DNA of 46,283 nucleotides from Paracoccaceae bacterium (GCA_009773055.1 WOUW01000003.1:1-46283), one strand, 5' to 3'. Positions 27,352 to 37,161 are shown, counted from the stretch's first letter. Translations and numbers: made by a program. Notes: generated by a model not told the origin, from the letters alone.

Positions 27352-28242
27352 TCAGCGAAGGCGACCCATGGCGAAGCTTGGGGAAAGCTGTTTGCTGGCC
27401 AGCCACGTGTCGAGAAGGTCCTGCTCGGGCTGTTCGACATCGGAGCCGAAGCGCTCGGCTTCAAGTCCGCCGGTGATGAACAGCGTGTCGAGACCTTCCG
27501 AGATGCCGCCCTGGATGTCGGTGGCAATCCCGTCGCCGATGCACAGGATCTGCGGGTCGGAGGGCGCGCCCGCCTCGGCCAGGCGACGCCGGGCGAGATC
27601 ATAGATCGGCGGATGCGGCTTGCCAAAGTAAAGCGCGGTGCCGCCCATTTCTTCGTAGGCTTGCGCCAAGGCCCCGGCGCAGTAGAGCCGTTTGTCACCC
27701 ATGTCGACGACGATGTCGGGGTTGGCACACAGCATGGGCAGGCCAAGGGTTTTGCCCAGAAGAAGGGCCGCGCGGTAGTCGTCGGGGGTTTCGGTCAGAT
27801 CGTCGGCAAGGCCGGTGCAGACGATGCCGGTCGCGTCTTTCAGGGCGACCCGTTCGATGGCGGGTTGGGACTTGGCGTAATCGGCCAGATCCTCGGCGAA
27901 GTCGGTGAAGAAGGGCTCATCCTTGACCGCGCCGATGTGGTGGACGCGGCGGCCGACGGCGCCCGAAAGCATCCCCATCTGCGCGGCGTCGCCCGAGGTG
28001 ACCACGATGTCCCAGGCGTCGCGGGGCACGCCCATGCCATCCAGTTGACGGACCACGCTGGATTTTGGCCTGGGCGCGTTGGTCAAAAGCACAACCTTGC
28101 CGCCGGTCGTCCGAAAGCACTGCAAAGCCGCAACTGCCGCCGGAAAGGCTGTCTGGCCGTTGTGCAGACACCCCCAGAGATCGCAGAACACAGCGTCGTA
28201 ACGCCCGGTAAGGTCGGCGAGGGAACGGATGATTTCGGTCAT
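27352..28242 (-). CDS. TIGR01459-family HAD-type hydrolase
   Basis: A 296-residue protein of the NagD-like class IIA HAD group found mainly in alphaproteobacteria. Motif I is CDLWGCLHNG with nucleophile Asp21, but the usual second aspartate (D+2) is Trp23. The threonine motif is LLTNAPRPKSS and motif IV is GDGIATDIQGG near residue 240. FGKPHPPIYDLA provides the motif III lysine. Replacement of the D+2 acid is typical of this subfamily and suggests either modified phosphatase chemistry or another role. The physiological substrate is unknown. The stop lies about 95 bases before the MaoC promoter. Confidence 0.86.
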   Translation of the reverse strand: MTEIIRSLADLTGRYDAVFCDLWGCLHNGQTAFPAAVAALQCFRTTGGKVVLLTNAPRPKSSVVRQLDGMGVPRDAWDIVVTSGDAAQMGMLSGAVGRRVHHIGAVKDEPFFTDFAEDLADYAKSQPAIERVALKDATGIVCTGLADDLTETPDDYRAALLLGKTLGLPMLCANPDIVVDMGDKRLYCAGALAQAYEEMGGTALYFGKPHPPIYDLARRRLAEAGAPSDPQILCIGDGIATDIQGGISEGLDTLFITGGLEAERFGSDVEQPEQDLLDTWLASKQLSPSFAMGRLR

Positions 28243-28286
28243 GTCGCCAATCCAGTCTTCTTTTCTTCACACATCCCAAGGAGGGC

Positions 28287-28309
28287 GCGGGAGGTATGAA
28301 ACCTCCCGC
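28287..28309 (-). terminator. Hairpin between the pyrophosphatase and HAD hydrolase genes
   Basis: GCGGGAGGT (28287-28295) pairs perfectly with ACCTCCCGC (28301-28309) across a 5-base loop, just after the pyrophosphatase stop on the minus strand. There is no T run on the minus-strand exit side, so it may act as a weak terminator or as an mRNA-stabilising hairpin. Confidence 0.45.
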
Positions 28310-28316
28310 TGCGACA

Positions 28317-29237
28317 TCACAGCTTGAGTGCCGGGATGATCTGCTTCTTGCGGCTCATGATGCCGGGCAGGACGACCGTGTCACCGGTGACCTTGGTGCC
28401 GAACGAGGCCTCGGCCAGCTGTTTGACAAGGTCGTTCGGGACCAGAAGCGTGGCCTCTTCCTTGAGGATGTCGATGACGAACAGAAGGACCTGATCGGCG
28501 CCGTCTTCCTTGGCGACACCCTCCATCGAGCGCATCAGGCTGTCCTTGCGGTCGAGAAGGACCTTGGGCGCGGTGGTTTCAAGAACCGAGATGCGAAGCT
28601 CTTTCCCGGCGACGGTGTATTCCTTGGAGTCCATCCGCAAAAGGGCTGCATCCGAAAAGGCCGAGACGTCGGACTTGGCCTCGAACATCTTCGCAGCGAG
28701 GTCGGGGATCGACACGCCGAGATCGGCCGCCAGCTTCTCGGCAACGGCCTTGTCGTGGTCGGTCGTGGTGGGCGAGCGGAATTCCAGCGTGTCCGACACG
28801 ATGCAGGACAGCATCGCGCCCTTGATCTCGCGGGGCAGGCCCGCGACGTCGTCGCCCATGATGTCGTGCATCACGGTGGCGGTGCAGGCCAGCGGGCGCA
28901 TGACGACGTTGATCGGGGTCTTGGTCTTCAACCCGCCGACCAGCATGTGGTGGTCGATGATCGCCATGATGTTGGCGTCGTTGATCGAGGGCGGCAGTTC
29001 GGCGGGGTTGTTGGTGTCGACGATGACGACGTTCTGGCCAGCCTCGACATCTGCGATGATCGCGGGTTTCGACAGGCCCCAGTGCTTCAGGACGAAGGCA
29101 GCTTCGGTGTTGGGCTCGCCCAGAAGGCGGGGCTCGGCATTCCCGCCGCGACGGTTGGTCAGATACCAGGCCCAGACGATGGCGGAGAGGGTGGAATCGG
29201 TGTCGGGGGACTTGTGGCCGAAGACGAGGGTGGTCAT
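28317..29237 (-). CDS. ppaC: Manganese-dependent (family II) inorganic pyrophosphatase
   Basis: A 306-residue family II pyrophosphatase of the DHH superfamily, hydrolysing pyrophosphate to phosphate with Mn or Co. Metal-ligand motifs are FGHKSPDTDS (H8, D12, D14), IVDTNN, IIDHH and CIVSDTLEFRSPTTTDHD. The C-terminal DHHA2 domain ends with the substrate-binding SRKKQIIP. I chose the ATG at 29237, preceded by AAAGGGCAACTCC; 22 upstream in-frame codons have no family match. Family II enzymes are most familiar from Firmicutes but also occur in Rhodobacter relatives. Confidence 0.94.
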   Translation of the reverse strand: MTTLVFGHKSPDTDSTLSAIVWAWYLTNRRGGNAEPRLLGEPNTEAAFVLKHWGLSKPAIIADVEAGQNVVIVDTNNPAELPPSINDANIMAIIDHHMLVGGLKTKTPINVVMRPLACTATVMHDIMGDDVAGLPREIKGAMLSCIVSDTLEFRSPTTTDHDKAVAEKLAADLGVSIPDLAAKMFEAKSDVSAFSDAALLRMDSKEYTVAGKELRISVLETTAPKVLLDRKDSLMRSMEGVAKEDGADQVLLFVIDILKEEATLLVPNDLVKQLAEASFGTKVTGDTVVLPGIMSRKKQIIPALKL

Positions 29238-29315
29238 GGAGTTGCCCTTTGCACGGGTGAGGTGTTTCGGGCGGCTTATATGCGGCTGCGCTGGCGGTGT
29301 CACGGGGTGGCGGGG

Positions 29316-30161
29316 CTAGCTGCGCGCGCTTTGAAAAATGTGCCAGAAGACGGCGGCAAAGACGATCGCGCCGCCCAAGAGGGTTGCCGGTTGCGGGGTT
29401 TCGCCGAACATCAGCCAAACCCAGATCGGGGCAATCGGTGCTTCAAGCGCGCCGATCAGGGCGGTTTCGATGGCGGGGATGCGGCGTGAGCCCAAAATGA
29501 AGACCGCGAAGCCAAGGAGCGAGTTCGACAGGCCGAAGATGGCAAGGATGATGATGGTGTCGGTTGCGGGCAGGGCGGTTGCCGCCCATGGGAGGACCGC
29601 CAGAACCGTCAGTGCAGTGGCCACCGCGCCGGCAGCCAGGGCAGGAATCTCGGGGTTTCGGCGCGCCAGCACCACCAGAACCGCCATGCCGAAGGTCATC
29701 GCCAGTGCGAGGACATCGCCAAGCATGGTGCCCTCGTCGCTGAGGCCGACCATGATGACTGCACCGATCAGAGCAAGGATCGCGGCGACGATGGCAGAGC
29801 GCGGGGCGGATTCGCGCAGGACCAGCCAGGCGAGGCCTGCGGTCATCAGGGGGACGGTGGCATAGATGATCGCCACATGCGCGATCGAGGTCAGGTGCAG
29901 GCTGGCTAGGTAGGCGGGCAGGGTCACGGCCGAGATCAGCACATAGGCCCAGCCCGCCCGCCCCAGCCGCAGGAAGCTGGCCAATCCGCGCCAGCCCTGA
30001 AAGATCAGAATGACGGCGAGCATACCCAGCACGCCAAAGATGCCGCGCCAGAAGATGATGGTGGCAAGGTCGGTGTCGGCGGCGCGGATGAAGAGGCCTG
30101 CCGTGCTCCAGGCCAGGGTCGAGGTGAAGACCATCGCCAGGCCGAGGCGGCGGTCGGTCAC
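29316..30161 (-). CDS. EamA/DMT-family transporter
   Basis: An inner-membrane protein of about 281 residues with ten hydrophobic helices arranged as two EamA repeats. The first repeat contains WSTAGLFIRA, the second GLSNSLLGFAVFILGSRR and TALIGALEAPIAPIWVWLMFGE, typical of drug/metabolite exporters. The substrate is not predictable. I prefer GTG at 30161: it overlaps the stop of the MBL gene as GTGA and has AAGG nine bases upstream. An ATG at 30194 would add 11 residues and increase the overlap to 37 bases without a ribosome site. It is the last gene of a TraB-MBL-EamA set. Confidence 0.82.
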   Translation of the reverse strand: MTDRRLGLAMVFTSTLAWSTAGLFIRAADTDLATIIFWRGIFGVLGMLAVILIFQGWRGLASFLRLGRAGWAYVLISAVTLPAYLASLHLTSIAHVAIIYATVPLMTAGLAWLVLRESAPRSAIVAAILALIGAVIMVGLSDEGTMLGDVLALAMTFGMAVLVVLARRNPEIPALAAGAVATALTVLAVLPWAATALPATDTIIILAIFGLSNSLLGFAVFILGSRRIPAIETALIGALEAPIAPIWVWLMFGETPQPATLLGGAIVFAAVFWHIFQSARS

Positions 30162-30895
30162 CACGATTGCGGAGCCTTGGGCAGAAGTGGCCATTGGGCG
30201 GGTTCGTGGCCGTAGATCAGTAAGGCCTCGGGTGGCGCGAGCGACAGAAGGTAGCTGGCCGAACGTTGTGCTGCGGCAGGGTCATCCGCGTCGGCAAAGC
30301 CTTCGGCAGGCTCGGAGGCGCGGTTGATCGCATCGGCTGCAAGAATGACGCTGCGCCCGTCAGGCAGGGAAACGAGTGCGGAGAGGTGACCGGCGGTGTG
30401 GCCGGGGGTCGGGATCAGGGTCAGCCCCTCGCAGAGCGGGGTGTCGGTGTCGATCAGCCGGTAAGCCGCGTCGGGCCAGTCCATCGGGCGGGCCTGACCG
30501 AAGTAGAGCGGCTTCGGCTCGGCCCGTTCGCGAGTGGTCATCACGATGGGGGCGTGGGCAAAGAGCGGGAGCGAGCCGACATGGTCGATGTGGCTGTGCG
30601 ACAGGATGACGAGGTCGACGTCGGAGGGCGCAAGGCCAAGCAGCGCCAGCGCGCCTGCGGCGGTCTGTTCGGCGCGGAAGTCAAGCAGCCGCCCAAACTG
30701 CGGCAAGCCGTCCCGCGACGGGCGGTCGGGATCGGTCAGGTAGTCCGGGGGAAAGCCGGTATCGAAGAGGATGCGCTTGCCTTGGTCGGTTTCCATCAGG
30801 AAGCCGGGGATGCCGATCACACGCTCGCCACCGCGAACCTCGAACGTTCCGAGGTCGAGAACAAACAGCCGCGCAAGTCGACCTTCCAGAATCAC
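30158..30895 (-). CDS. MBL-fold metallohydrolase of the N-acyl homoserine lactonase-like group
   Basis: A 245-residue metallo-beta-lactamase-fold hydrolase with the complete binuclear site: H100, H102, D104 and H105 in SHSHIDHVG, H166 in PTPGHTAGH, D188 in ILAADAI and H230 in IYGHE. The N-terminal half resembles AttM/AiiA-type lactonases (VIGIPGFLMETDQG, ILFDTGFPP). Family members hydrolyse acyl-homoserine lactones, but many close relatives do not, so quorum quenching is only a possibility. It overlaps the TraB/GumN gene by ATGA (30892-30895) and the EamA gene downstream. Confidence 0.85.
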   Translation of the reverse strand: MILEGRLARLFVLDLGTFEVRGGERVIGIPGFLMETDQGKRILFDTGFPPDYLTDPDRPSRDGLPQFGRLLDFRAEQTAAGALALLGLAPSDVDLVILSHSHIDHVGSLPLFAHAPIVMTTRERAEPKPLYFGQARPMDWPDAAYRLIDTDTPLCEGLTLIPTPGHTAGHLSALVSLPDGRSVILAADAINRASEPAEGFADADDPAAAQRSASYLLSLAPPEALLIYGHEPAQWPLLPKAPQSW

Positions 30896-31890
30896 AGGGA
30901 CAGTTCTTCCAGCGTGAAGCCTTCGGACTTGAGAAGGTTCAGAACACCCTCTTCGCCCGAGAGATGCAAAGCACCGAACGCGGCGAAGGCGGGGCCCTCG
31001 GAGGCGGCCTGGGTCAGGACCGGAATCCAGGCCCGGTTGCGCGCCTTCATCAGCACTTCTTCCATCTTGAGGAATTCGGCATCGACCTGATCACGGGTGT
31101 AGCCAGGCAAGTCGTAGCTGACAAAACGCATAAGCTCCCAGATCACCCGGCTTTCGCCAGCAAAGTAGCTGTCGGCAAGCGTGGCGGCGTGGTCTTCCGC
31201 GCGGTCCTCGATCGCCAGTGTGGATTGCAGCATAGCCATGATTTCGGCTTCGGACATGCTGTCGAAGATGCGGAAGATCGTCTCGAACGGTTCGAGCGCG
31301 CGGATCGGCTTGTTCCTGGCAAGCGCTTCCTCGATCACCAGAGTATCAAGGCCCCTGGGTTTGGTCATTTCGGTCATGGCGCAAGGCGGCACGGCCAGAA
31401 CCGCGAGGATATACCAGGGCCGGAACTTGGCGGCCATGAAGCCCGGGATGCCACGCTTGGACATGGCGTCTGCCAGTTGGGTCCAGACTTCGGGCGGAAG
31501 CTGTTCGAACAGCGTCGGGCCGGAGGTGATCAGCATTCGGGACGGCTCGCGGGCGACAAGGTCCATCAGCGCCTTTTCTTCCTTTGGTCCGGCTTCGACC
31601 AGCACGGTCGTTGCCGTGGCGATCATCGGAGCGAGGGCGGCGATGGTCGGGCCGTGGCGCGGGTCATCGAAGTGGTAGGTCCCGGCAATGGTGATGACCT
31701 CGTCGCCGCGCGTGGCCCGCCAGAAGTTGCCCGAGGCAAAGGGCACGGCAGCCGTGGCGGCGTCGATCTCGGCTTTGCGCTCGGGGGCCATGTCATCGAA
31801 GAGGTTCCGCCCGGCGCATTGGGCCACGGCCGGATCTGTCGCGGCAAGGGCAAGAAGGAGGGCAAAACAGGCAGTCAGAAATCGGGGCAT
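30892..31890 (-). CDS. TraB/GumN-family protein, exported
   Basis: A 332-residue protein. The ATG at 31890 gives a clear signal peptide (MPRFLTACFALLLALAATDP, with AVAQ cleavage after residue 23). The longer in-frame start at 31995 would bury the signal and overlap the groE promoter region, so it was rejected. The TraB/GumN fold is marked by IAGTYHFDDPRHG, with the conserved GxxH, and by FGALHLSGEEGVLNLL near the C-terminus. The family is related to Tiki-type metalloproteases, but the enzymatic role in bacteria is unresolved. It heads a set in which MBL and EamA genes are coupled by overlapping stops. Confidence 0.85.
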   Translation of the reverse strand: MPRFLTACFALLLALAATDPAVAQCAGRNLFDDMAPERKAEIDAATAAVPFASGNFWRATRGDEVITIAGTYHFDDPRHGPTIAALAPMIATATTVLVEAGPKEEKALMDLVAREPSRMLITSGPTLFEQLPPEVWTQLADAMSKRGIPGFMAAKFRPWYILAVLAVPPCAMTEMTKPRGLDTLVIEEALARNKPIRALEPFETIFRIFDSMSEAEIMAMLQSTLAIEDRAEDHAATLADSYFAGESRVIWELMRFVSYDLPGYTRDQVDAEFLKMEEVLMKARNRAWIPVLTQAASEGPAFAAFGALHLSGEEGVLNLLKSEGFTLEELSL

Positions 31891-31988
31891 TCGGGGCTTT
31901 TCAACGTTTGGAACAGGTCCGGCCCATCGTGGCAGCAGGGCGGGGAAAGGCAAAGCAAAAACCGAGACGAAAAGCCGGAAGGTAGGTG

Positions 31989-32017
31989 TTGACACGCGCC
32001 AGAGGATTGCCTACCTC
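31989..32017 (+). promoter_or_regulatory. groESL promoter
   Basis: A consensus TTGACA (31989-31994) is followed after 17 bases by TACCTC (32012-32017). The CIRCE repeat begins eight bases later, over the expected transcription start, which is the classical arrangement for HrcA control. Confidence 0.65.
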
Positions 32018-32024
32018 AGCCTCG

Positions 32025-32051
32025 TTAGCACTCGGGCAAGCTGAGTGCTAA
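32025..32051 (+). promoter_or_regulatory. CIRCE element (HrcA operator) of groESL
   Basis: TTAGCACTC (32025-32033), nine bases, GAGTGCTAA (32043-32051) is an exact match to the CIRCE consensus. It lies 38 bases before groES. HrcA binds it and represses groESL until heat stress titrates GroEL away. Confidence 0.97.
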
Positions 32052-32088
32052 TCAAGATCAAACCTGGAAACTCAAGGGAGTACCCCAG

Positions 32089-32376
32089 ATGGCTTTCAAA
32101 CCATTGCATGACCGCGTTCTGGTCAAGCGTATCGCCTCGGACGAAAAGACCAAAGGCGGGCTGATCATCCCCGACACCGCCAAGGAAAAGCCCGCCGAGG
32201 GCGAAATCATCGCCGTGGGCGAAGGTGCGCGCAAGGACTCGGGCGAGCTCATCGCGCCGTCGGTCAAGTCGGGCGACCGGATCCTGTTCGGCAAATGGTC
32301 GGGCACCGAAGTCACCCTCGACGGTGAAGAGCTGCTGATCATGAAGGAAAGCGACATCCTCGGCATCATCGCCTGA
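32089..32376 (+). CDS. groES: Co-chaperonin GroES
   Basis: A 95-residue GroES, the heptameric lid of GroEL. It starts [15 protein letters not shown] and contains the mobile loop around [29 protein letters not shown] and [13 protein letters not shown] are usual family segments. It is the first gene of the groESL operon, 40 bases before groEL, controlled by the upstream promoter and CIRCE element. Confidence 0.97.
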   Translation: MAFKPLHDRVLVKRIASDEKTKGGLIIPDTAKEKPAEGEIIAVGEGARKDSGELIAPSVKSGDRILFGKWSGTEVTLDGEELLIMKESDILGIIA

Positions 32377-32395
32377 GCTTGTCCTGACCCCGTAA

Positions 32396-34057
<1,662 letters not shown>

Positions 34058-34081
34058 TCCATTCACTCTGTCGAGATCTGG

Positions 34082-34107
34082 AAGGGGCGGCCATCGGGCC
34101 GCCCCTT
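34082..34107 (+). terminator. Rho-independent terminator of groESL
   Basis: AAGGGGCGGCC (34082-34092) pairs perfectly with GGCCGCCCCTT (34097-34107) over a 4-base loop, followed by TCGTTTTG. It lies 25 bases after the groEL stop. Confidence 0.88.
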
Positions 34108-34172
34108 TCGTTTTGCGGATCGCCTCGCACTGACCCATGATAATCTCGCGGGGAATGCGGAGGGAGGTTCGG

Positions 34173-34778
34173 ATGCGGACTCTTGATTTCTTCTATTTCT
34201 TTGGCAGCGGATACGCCTATCTGTCGGTCCTGCGGATCGACGCGCTGGCCAGCCGGGCGGGTGTGACAGTGCGCTGGCGACCGTTCAACGTCCGCCCCCT
34301 GATGCGCGAGAACAACGTGATGCTGCGCGATGAGGCGCAGAAGGTGCGCTACTTGTGGCGCGACATCGAACGTCGGGCCGCCCATCACGGACTTCCCTTC
34401 GTCAAGGCGCCGATCTGGCCGACGGAACCCGACCTTCTGGCCAGCCGCGTCGGGATGGTGGCCGCTGAAGAGGGTTGGGTCCAACCCTACAGCGTCGAAA
34501 GCTTCCGGGCCTGGTATCTGGACGGTTTGCCGCTGGGCACTACGGACAGCCTTGAGACGATCCTGCCGCGAGTCGGTCAGGACCCTGCACGCGTGCTGAC
34601 CCTTGCCGCAGCCCCCGAAGCCTTCGCACGACTGGAGGCCGAGACGGACGCGGCCAGACGACTTGGCGCGTTCGGCTCGCCGACATTCGTGGTGGGCGAG
34701 GAGTTGTTCTGGGGGGATGACCGGCTGGACGAAGCGGTTGACTGGGCGGCGGGTCGGCACCCCGGTCAGCGCGGCTGA
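34173..34778 (+). CDS. 2-hydroxychromene-2-carboxylate isomerase-family protein (DsbA/GST-kappa fold)
   Basis: A 201-residue thioredoxin-fold protein of the HCCA isomerase/GST-kappa group. The N-terminus LDFFYFFGSGYAYLSVLRID follows the family strand pattern. The mid-region RPFNVRPLMRENN and the C-terminal GSPTFVVGEELFWGDDRLDE are diagnostic. These glutathione-dependent enzymes isomerise an aromatic intermediate in naphthalene catabolism, but most chromosomal homologues have no known substrate. Nothing here suggests an aromatic degradation operon. The start at 34173 is fixed by AGGGAGG five bases upstream; an in-frame ATG at 34137 lies before that site and has none. Confidence 0.85.
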   Translation: MRTLDFFYFFGSGYAYLSVLRIDALASRAGVTVRWRPFNVRPLMRENNVMLRDEAQKVRYLWRDIERRAAHHGLPFVKAPIWPTEPDLLASRVGMVAAEEGWVQPYSVESFRAWYLDGLPLGTTDSLETILPRVGQDPARVLTLAAAPEAFARLEAETDAARRLGAFGSPTFVVGEELFWGDDRLDEAVDWAAGRHPGQRG

Positions 34779-34820
34779 GGTCCACAATTCGCGCGTTGCC
34801 CCGGGCGGGTCTTCCGGCCC

Positions 34821-35684
34821 ATGGTGGCGGCCATGCGCCTGTTCCTGCTGACCGCCCTTACCATGCTGGCCTTTGCCGCGAATTCAGTCCTGAACCGGTG
34901 GGCGGTCGGGCCGGGGCATATCGGGGCGGTGGAGTTTGCGATGGTCCGCCTTCTGGCCGGGGCGCTGATTCTGGCAGTGCTGGTCTGGTGGCAACGCGGC
35001 GGGTTGGCCTGGCCGGGGAAGCGGGGTCGGGTGTCCGGGGTGCTGGGACTTTCGGCCTATCTCATCGGATTTTCGCTGGCCTATCGTGGCCTTGATGCTG
35101 GGACCGGGGCGCTGATGCTGTTCGGAACGGTGCAGGTCACCATGTTCGCGGGCGCGCTCCTTTCGCGCGAGCTTGTGCCGGGGCGGCGCTGGCTGGGGGC
35201 TGCGATGGCGCTGGCAGGATTGGCGCTGATCGCCGCTCCGGGGACGGCCGGGCCGGTGCCGCTGGCGCTGATGGCCGTCGCGGGCCTCGGTTGGGGCATC
35301 TACTCGCTGGCGGGTCGGGGTGCGACGGATCCGCTGGCGGCGACAGCGTGGAATTTTGTCCTGTCTGTGCCGCTGGTGCTGCCTTTGGGTCTGATGTCCG
35401 GAGTTGCCGCCCCGGATGCGGTCGGGGTCGCGCTTGCGGTGGTGTCGGGCGCGGTGACCTCGGGGCTTGGCTATGCGCTGTGGTATCGGGTGCTGCCGCA
35501 GCTGGGCGCAGCAAGGGCGGCAGTGGCGCAGCTGTCGGTCCCGGTGATCGCGGCCTTGGGTGGGGCCGTCCTGTTGGCGGAACTGCCAGTCCCGCGTTTC
35601 TGGCTGGCGACGGTGCTGGTGCTTGGGGGCGTGGCGCTGGCGAGCCTGCCTTACAAAGGTTTCACCATCCGTTCGACCAAGTGA
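34821..35684 (+). CDS. EamA-family transporter (second copy type)
   Basis: A 287-residue inner-membrane protein with ten hydrophobic helices in two EamA repeats. Landmarks are FAANSVLNRWA near the start, SLAYRGLDAGTGALMLFGTV in the first repeat and AQLSVPVIAALGGAVLLAEL in the second. It is distinct in sequence from the EamA protein at 29-30 kb. The substrate is unknown. A second ATG at 34833 is also possible. The final 34 bases overlap the end of the convergent GNAT gene. Confidence 0.85.
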   Translation: MVAAMRLFLLTALTMLAFAANSVLNRWAVGPGHIGAVEFAMVRLLAGALILAVLVWWQRGGLAWPGKRGRVSGVLGLSAYLIGFSLAYRGLDAGTGALMLFGTVQVTMFAGALLSRELVPGRRWLGAAMALAGLALIAAPGTAGPVPLALMAVAGLGWGIYSLAGRGATDPLAATAWNFVLSVPLVLPLGLMSGVAAPDAVGVALAVVSGAVTSGLGYALWYRVLPQLGAARAAVAQLSVPVIAALGGAVLLAELPVPRFWLATVLVLGGVALASLPYKGFTIRSTK

Positions 35685-36133
35685 CCGGTGATCGCGTCTT
35701 TCCGGCTAAGGCCGGTGCCCTTGAACCCTTCGCGTTCCCAGAACGCCCTGCCGCGGGGGTTCACGTCCAGCACCGCAAGGTAAAGCCGCGGAGCATGACG
35801 CCTGCGGGCGAGGGTTTCCGCGTGGGCGAGAAAAGCCCGGCCATGCCCAGCCCCTTGGGCCCAGGGGCCGAGGAGCATCAGGCCAAGATAGGCGTCACTT
35901 GGTTCCGGGAAGCCGTAAGCGACCTCGGCCACCCCGGACAGGCGCTGGTTCAGGAACAGGCCGAGGCGGTCGCTTTGGGCGGGGTCGCAGTTCGGCGGCG
36001 CGTCGGTGAAGAAGTCCTGCGCCTGGGCCTCGGGGTCGCAGCGGCCTTCGGCCAGCAACCAGTAGTCCGGCGCCTCGCGGTAGAATTGCGTGACGAGTGC
36101 GGTTTCCGACGGGAAAAGCTCACGGATGCGCAT
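35651..36133 (-). CDS. GNAT-family N-acetyltransferase
   Basis: A 160-residue acetyltransferase domain protein. The acetyl-CoA-binding region appears as LGPWAQGAGHGRAFLAHAE around residues 90-108, with the Q/RxxGxG/A-type loop QGAGHG. LAVLDVNPRGRAFWEREGF near residue 130 is the typical motif B strand-helix. The substrate is not predictable. Its ATG overlaps the end of the Gre-like gene by 14 bases, so it is probably the third gene of a Nudix-Gre-GNAT set. Its 3' end overlaps the convergent EamA gene by 34 bases. Confidence 0.84.
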   Translation of the reverse strand: MRIRELFPSETALVTQFYREAPDYWLLAEGRCDPEAQAQDFFTDAPPNCDPAQSDRLGLFLNQRLSGVAEVAYGFPEPSDAYLGLMLLGPWAQGAGHGRAFLAHAETLARRRHAPRLYLAVLDVNPRGRAFWEREGFKGTGLSRKDAITGHLVERMVKPL

Positions 36134-36620
36134 GGGCTATCCCGACGACTTCAAGGTCAAGGTTGCCAGAGGGCCGTGTCCAGGTCACCATGTCGCCCAC
36201 CTGTGCGCCGAGAAGTGCGCGCGCGAGGGGCGAGTTTGGCGCGATGCGGTTCCGCGCGGCGTCGGCCTCGTCTTCTCCCACGATCTCGTAGGTTGTCGTA
36301 CGTCCATCATCGTCCGCGACGGTGACACAAAGACCGAAGGCGACCTCGGTCAGGTCATGCTGTGCCGGGTCGATGACAACGGCGGCCTTGAGCCGTGCGT
36401 CCAGCCAGCGCAGGTCGCGTTCGGCGGCGGCTTCGGGGAGCTTGTCGAGGCGGTCGGGCCGGGCCTTCAGTGCCGCAAGGTCGGCCTGACGTTGGAAGAT
36501 GCGGGCTTGCAGGGCGACAAGGCCACGGGGGGTAAGGATATTCGGGCCGGGGGACACGGGAAGTTCCGGCAGATCGGGGCGGTCGGACCCTGCGTCCTCG
36601 TTGACGAAAGCGCGGCTCAT
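36120..36620 (-). CDS. GreA/GreB-like transcription factor with shortened coiled coil
   Basis: A 166-residue protein. The C-terminal part (residues 95-163) is the FKBP-like Gre domain with VAFGLCVTV, YEIVGEDEADA, NSPLARALLGAQVGD and LEVVGIAH. The N-terminus FVNEDA then LTPRGLVALQARI (29-41) starts the antiparallel coiled coil that in GreA inserts into the RNA polymerase secondary channel. Here that coiled coil spans only about 28-80 and lacks the acidic tip (DxxEN) that coordinates the catalytic Mg. It may bind RNA polymerase without stimulating cleavage, like other Gre-like regulators; this is inference. It overlaps the Nudix gene upstream by ATGA (36617-36620). Confidence 0.82.
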   Translation of the reverse strand: MSRAFVNEDAGSDRPDLPELPVSPGPNILTPRGLVALQARIFQRQADLAALKARPDRLDKLPEAAAERDLRWLDARLKAAVVIDPAQHDLTEVAFGLCVTVADDDGRTTTYEIVGEDEADAARNRIAPNSPLARALLGAQVGDMVTWTRPSGNLDLEVVGIAHAHP

Positions 36621-37072
36621 TTCAGGATCACTTCCAGCGGGTCATACTGGGCTGCCGCCGAGCCCCAGGCGGCATCGGGCAAGCTGTCGGGCTTGAAGCG
36701 GACATGGCCGGAGGCAAGTTCGACGCGGCTGAAGAAACGGCGCTCGGTGACGACGCCTTCGGGATCGGCCCAGGCATCGTCCAGCTCGCCTGCGGTGAGG
36801 GTGCAGCGGAAGAAGAGGTCGACCTGGTGGAAGCCGGTCTCGGGGTCGTGGAATTCATTGACCAGAACGGGCGGGCCGACGGCGACGGTCAGGCCGGTTT
36901 CCTCATGAACTTCGCGGGCGAGGTTTTCGGGCAGCGACTGCCCGGCCTCGCAGCCACCACCGGGGGCGCACCAGAGGCCAAGGCGTGCGCCGGGGTAGGC
37001 GTTGACCAGAAGAAGCCGGTCCTCATGCAGGATCAGCGCGCGGGCGGCGAGGCGGGGCTTCTTTTTGGCCAT
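36617..37072 (-). CDS. Nudix hydrolase
   Basis: A 151-residue Nudix domain protein, hydrolysing a nucleoside diphosphate linked to some other moiety; the substrate is unknown. The Nudix helix has REVHEETG at residues 53-60 with the metal-binding glutamates. At the position seven residues before this, where the box normally has Glu, there is Gln45 (APGGGCEAGQ). I chose the ATG at 37072, giving MAKKKPRLAARALILHED; a 131-codon extension upstream is the antisense of the divergent hydrolase gene and was rejected. It begins a coupled Nudix-Gre-GNAT set. Confidence 0.86.
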   Translation of the reverse strand: MAKKKPRLAARALILHEDRLLLVNAYPGARLGLWCAPGGGCEAGQSLPENLAREVHEETGLTVAVGPPVLVNEFHDPETGFHQVDLFFRCTLTAGELDDAWADPEGVVTERRFFSRVELASGHVRFKPDSLPDAAWGSAAAQYDPLEVILK

Positions 37073-37161
37073 GCCGGGAACCCTGTGACGCTGCGTCGGC
37101 TTTGTCCAGAGGCGGGCATTCCCCGCTTGATCCGAAGCGGCCAGCGCGGGACAGTCGTTGC

